Part shown: one piece after another, positions 6,878 to 9,371 of the stretch
How the letters are laid out: each line of letters starts with the position of its first letter
Position numbering within the stretch: position 1 is the stretch's first letter
Source: an uncultured Phycisphaerales bacterium
GTDB taxonomy: Bacteria > Planctomycetota > Phycisphaerae > Phycisphaerales > UBA1924
Length of the DNA stretch: 9,371 nucleotides
Direction of reading: 5' to 3'
Assembly: GCA_937871415.1 (NCBI GenBank)
Contig: CALMQD010000013.1
Span: 1 to 9,371, forward strand
Position numbers and translations under genes: made by a program
The notes under the pieces: generated by a model
Database searches by the model: none
The model's input: the letters and a program-made list of their open reading frames with translations, nothing else
What the model was told of the DNA's origin: nothing

Positions 6878-7501
6878 TCATCGTGGGGTGCGTCCTGCCC
6901 CGGGCACCCACTTGACGTCTCCTCGACCATCATCATTGGCCACCCGAGCCAGGACGAAGAGCAGGTCGCTCAGCCGGTTGAGGTACCGCAGCGTCTCGGG
7001 GTTGGTGCGGACCGGTCCCCCTCGGTCCTGATCAATGAGCGTCGTCACCGCACGCTCGGCGCGTCGGACGACGGTGCGTGCGACGTGGAGCTGGGCGGCG
7101 AGGTCGCTCCCGCCGGGGAGAACGAAACTGTCGAGCGGGGCGAGGCGCTGGTTGTGCTCATCGATCGCCTCTTCGAGGCGGGTGGTCTGCGCGGGGATCA
7201 CACGCAGCCGATCGCCGTTCCGTTCGCCCTCGAGGATCGTGCAGCACAGGTCGGCGCCGACGTCGAAGAGATCGTTCTGGATGCTGACGAGCAGCCGATG
7301 GATCGCGCCCGCCAGCGGGGTGGCGGCGCCCTGCAGGAGGCGCTTTGCGGAGATCACGCACAGACCGATCGCGGCGTTGGATTCGTCTACGCTCCCGTAG
7401 GCTTCAACCCGGGGATCCGACTTCAGGACGCGCGAGCCGTCGCCGAGCCCGGTTGTTCCATCGTCGCCGGTCTTGGTGTACACAGTAGAGATCCGAACCA
7501 T
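6878..7501 (-). CDS. pduO: PduO-type cob(I)alamin adenosyltransferase
   Basis: This 207-aa enzyme transfers the 5'-deoxyadenosyl group of ATP to cob(I)alamin, giving adenosylcobalamin, and acts in the cytoplasm. The ATP-binding N terminus is unmistakable: YTKTGDDGTTGLGDGSRV at 8-25, followed by KSDPRVEAYGSVDESNAAIG at 27-46. The second conserved part is SFVLPGGS at 125-132 with ARTVVRRAER at 141-150, and the third is RYLNRLSDLLFVLARVAN at 172-189. The length is normal for a PduO/MMAB family trimer. The ATG at 7501 has a strong Shine-Dalgarno site (AGGAGAG, 7505-7511). It is the first gene of a two-gene operon with the phosphatase. No adenosylcobalamin-dependent enzyme is in the window, so the user of the cofactor is unknown. 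The symbol follows the family; other names used for it are mmaB and cobO-like. Confidence 0.95.
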   Translation of the reverse strand: MVRISTVYTKTGDDGTTGLGDGSRVLKSDPRVEAYGSVDESNAAIGLCVISAKRLLQGAATPLAGAIHRLLVSIQNDLFDVGADLCCTILEGERNGDRLRVIPAQTTRLEEAIDEHNQRLAPLDSFVLPGGSDLAAQLHVARTVVRRAERAVTTLIDQDRGGPVRTNPETLRYLNRLSDLLFVLARVANDDGRGDVKWVPGAGRTPR

Positions 7502-7623
7502 TCACTCTCCTGATCGGGGCGCTTGGGAGGCGCCGCAGTGGCGCAGTGGAGTGTACCGGCGAGTGGTGCCGGAACCCCTGTTTGTTTTCGCTCACCCTGA
7601 AACGTGGGTATGCTGGAGCACCT
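7502..7623. promoter_or_regulatory. Divergent pduO-recJ intergenic region
   Basis: This 122-bp region must hold the promoters of both flanking genes. It contains a perfect tandem repeat of CGCAGTGG (7534-7549), an inverted repeat GCGCC/GGCGC (7530-7534 and 7540-7544) and a second one, CCGGC/GCCGG, around a 7-base spacer (7556-7560 and 7568-7572). TACACT on the minus strand (7550-7555) is a possible -10 for pduO, without a good -35. TATGCT at 7609-7614 on the plus strand is -10-like but too close to the recJ start to be convincing. The repeats could bind a regulator; this is inference. Confidence 0.45.
7505..7511 (-). promoter_or_regulatory. Shine-Dalgarno site of pduO
   Basis: The minus strand reads AGGAGAG, ending three bases before the ATG at 7501, with the AGGAG core six bases upstream of it. 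It is the clearest ribosome binding site in the window and supports the chosen pduO start. Confidence 0.7.
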
Positions 7624-9371
7624 GTGAACGGACTCACGAGTCGATGGATGTGCCGTCTCCGCCGCGCGCCGCTCGGTGCATGGTCGGGGCTGGGCGGGGC
7701 GGGTTCGCTGGTCTCTCGCGTGCTGTTGGCGCGCGAGATGACGGACCCGCAAGCCTGTGCCGCGTACGTGAATCCACGCCTGAGTGCGCTGCACGATCCG
7801 GCGTTACTGCCGGATATCGACGTCGCGACGGATCGAATCCTGGGCGCGATGAGTCGGGGGGAGCGCGTCGCGATCTACGGCGACTACGACGTGGACGGAG
7901 TAACGGCTACAACGATCCTTTATCGCACGCTGATGGCGCTGTTTCCCAATGGTCATGCGGATCGAGTTGTCACCTATATCCCCCACCGAATCGACGAGGG
8001 TTATGGGCTCAACGTCGACGCGATCGAAGAGCTCGCCAAGGCCGGGTGCGGCGTCGTGGTGAGTGTCGACTGCGGCGTGAGCGCACACGGGCCGGCGCGA
8101 CGGGCACGGGAACTCGGCGTCGATCTGATCATCACGGACCACCACAACCCTCCGGCGTCGGCGGCGGACCTGCCCCCGGCGTTCGCCGTCGTTCACCCGC
8201 GCCACCCGGCGAGCGTGTATCCGTTCGGTGAACTGTGCGGCGCGGGCGTCGCGTACAAGCTCGCGTGGCGTCTGTGCGCCAAGCACTCGGGCGTGACAGA
8301 GGCCGGCGGGCGGTTGCCCGCGGATCTGCGGACGCTGCTGGTCGATCTCCTGGCCTTCGCCGCGCTGGGCGTGATCGCCGACGTGGTGCCGCTGGTGGAT
8401 GAGAACCGGGTTCTGGCGCGGTTCGGGCTGGAGCGGGTGAAGCACTCACCGTTCATCGGCCTGCGGGCGCTGGTCGAGGCCTCGGGCCTGGCGGGGGAGG
8501 AAGTCGATTCATCGGCCGTGGGGTTCAAACTGGCGCCGCGACTGAACGCGGCGGGGCGGCTGGGGCATGCACGCGACGCGCTGGAACTCTTCACAACGAG
8601 CGATCCGGCACGCGCGGCGGAACTGGCCGCGCTGCTGAGCAGGCAGAACCGGGAGCGTCAGGCGGTCGAGAAGCACATCAGCGATCAGGCGGCGGAAATG
8701 GCCGTCGCCGCCGGGATGGACAGGCCCGACCGGCGCGCGATCGTCCTCGCCCATCCGGATTGGCATGCGGGCGTGGTGGGCATCGCGTGCTCGCGGCTGG
8801 TGGAGCAGTTCTGTCGCCCGGTGATCCTGATGCAGCAGACGGGCGAGGATTGCCACGGCTCTGCGCGATCGATCGAGGGTTTCAACCTGCACGAGGCGAT
8901 CGGCGAGTGCCGGGAGCTGCTGACCTCGTTCGGCGGTCACGACATGGCCGCGGGCCTGAGGTTGCCGGCCGATCGGCTCGGGGCGTTCGTCGATCGGTTC
9001 ACGAGCGTCGCCAACGAGCGTGTCACTGATGAGATGCTGCGTCCGAGTCTGCTGGTGGACGCCGACGCATCGCTGGGCGAACTGACGCTGGGAGCGGTGA
9101 AGGAACTGTCGGCGCTCGCGCCGTTCGGGCGCGGGAACCCCGAGCCGCGCGTACGGCTCGCGGGGGTGCGATTGGCCGAGTCGCCCCGATCGATGGGCGC
9201 TCACGCCAAGCACGTGTCGCTGACGCTCCGGGCCGAGGGCGCGACGTCGGCGGGCGTCGGGCGCGCCGGCGCGCGCGGCGCCGGCGATTCGGCGCTGGTG
9301 CGTGTGGTGGGTTGGAACTGGTCGAAGCACCTGGAGGCGGCGGGCGATCCGCTGCGGGCGGGCACACCGCT
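7624..9371 (+). CDS. recJ: Single-stranded-DNA exonuclease RecJ (3' end missing)
   Basis: RecJ degrades single-stranded DNA 5' to 3' in recombination and mismatch or base excision repair. The 582 visible residues show the DHH phosphoesterase motifs: YGDYDVDG at 85-92, VDCG at 148-151, TDHH at 171-174 and GVIADVVP at 249-256. The inter-domain region has PRLNAAGRLG at 305-314. The DHHA1 domain follows, with WHAGVVGI at 380-387, GSARS at 412-416 and FGGHDMAAG at 436-444. An OB-fold part begins near PFGRGNPEP at 500-508. The frame is open to the window edge, so the C terminus is missing, but the known core is nearly complete. The GTG at 7624 is chosen because GGAG lies 5 bases upstream (7615-7618) and because the SRW motif near the N terminus is typical; an ATG at 7648 is the alternative. 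The frame is continuous, without a frameshift. A Gly/Ala-rich insert lies at 540-556. Confidence 0.96.
   Translation, partial: MNGLTSRWMCRLRRAPLGAWSGLGGAGSLVSRVLLAREMTDPQACAAYVNPRLSALHDPALLPDIDVATDRILGAMSRGERVAIYGDYDVDGVTATTILYRTLMALFPNGHADRVVTYIPHRIDEGYGLNVDAIEELAKAGCGVVVSVDCGVSAHGPARRARELGVDLIITDHHNPPASAADLPPAFAVVHPRHPASVYPFGELCGAGVAYKLAWRLCAKHSGVTEAGGRLPADLRTLLVDLLAFAALGVIADVVPLVDENRVLARFGLERVKHSPFIGLRALVEASGLAGEEVDSSAVGFKLAPRLNAAGRLGHARDALELFTTSDPARAAELAALLSRQNRERQAVEKHISDQAAEMAVAAGMDRPDRRAIVLAHPDWHAGVVGIACSRLVEQFCRPVILMQQTGEDCHGSARSIEGFNLHEAIGECRELLTSFGGHDMAAGLRLPADRLGAFVDRFTSVANERVTDEMLRPSLLVDADASLGELTLGAVKELSALAPFGRGNPEPRVRLAGVRLAESPRSMGAHAKHVSLTLRAEGATSAGVGRAGARGAGDSALVRVVGWNWSKHLEAAGDPLRAGTP
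9265..9285 (+). repeat. Perfect GC inverted repeat inside recJ
   Basis: GCCGGCGC at 9265-9272 and GCGCCGGC at 9278-9285 are perfect inverted repeats around a five-base loop. They encode part of the Gly/Ala/Arg-rich insert in the OB-fold region of RecJ. The position within a low-complexity part of the protein suggests a local expansion of GC-rich DNA rather than a functional RNA element. Confidence 0.5.

Noticed and set aside
5282..7513. A 743-codon open frame on the plus strand, opposite the phosphatase and pduO genes
   Set aside because: It is fully antisense to two genes with clear family motifs, and its product is a low-complexity Asp/Glu/Gly/Ala/Val mix. Such frames are common opposite GC-rich genes.
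7502..7580. Cobalamin riboswitch upstream of pduO
   Set aside because: The minus strand has GCCACTG, as in the B12 box, and CCGG pairings, which fits the gene's role. The conserved GGTG-AA-TCC core and the rest of the aptamer are missing and the space is too short. A covariance-model search with the Rfam cobalamin models would settle it.
7473..8231. A 252-codon plus-strand frame overlapping the 5' half of recJ
   Set aside because: It begins inside pduO and runs in a different frame from the unbroken RecJ motifs; it is a shadow frame.

Overview
The window carries seven protein genes, packed tightly, with no RNA gene, CRISPR array, insertion sequence or prophage signal that I can see. The DNA is GC-rich (about 80% in a sampled line of the ubiD gene, 50-60% in sampled lines of the permease gene). 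Gene content suggests a Gram-negative-type bacterium. The long two-lobed UbiD, the ABC-2 permease with a large loop, the membrane-anchored PP2C phosphatase and the weak or missing Shine-Dalgarno sites would fit a planctomycete (perhaps Phycisphaerae), but this is an impression from protein style and not a proven placement.

Layout, left to right. (1) Positions 105-3270, minus strand: a three-gene cluster read right to left, encoding a class I SAM-dependent methyltransferase, an ABC transporter ATPase and an ABC-2 type permease. ATPase and permease overlap by four bases (ATGA) and must form one transporter. The methyltransferase lies 83 bp upstream and may share the transcript. (2) Positions 3283-5385, plus strand: a long UbiD-family prenylated-FMN decarboxylase whose start codon is only 12 bp from the methyltransferase start. 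(3) Positions 5330-7501, minus strand: a PduO-type cob(I)alamin adenosyltransferase followed 3 bp later by a membrane-anchored SpoIIE/RsbU-like serine phosphatase. The phosphatase tail overlaps the ubiD tail by 56 bp. (4) Positions 7624-9371, plus strand: recJ, the single-strand DNA exonuclease, divergent from pduO and cut by the window edge.

The genes look like ordinary cellular functions: export, quinone or aromatic-acid decarboxylation, corrinoid activation, partner-switch signalling and DNA repair. I found no convincing new system. The points worth a second look are structural: the duplicated C-terminal module of UbiD, the coiled-coil loop of the permease, the linker with a G8 tract that splits the C-terminal part of the ATPase, the pairing of a corrinoid adenosyltransferase with a PP2C phosphatase, and the very tight or overlapping gene junctions. 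No stretch longer than 300 bases is without a gene; the largest gap is 122 bp (7502-7623).
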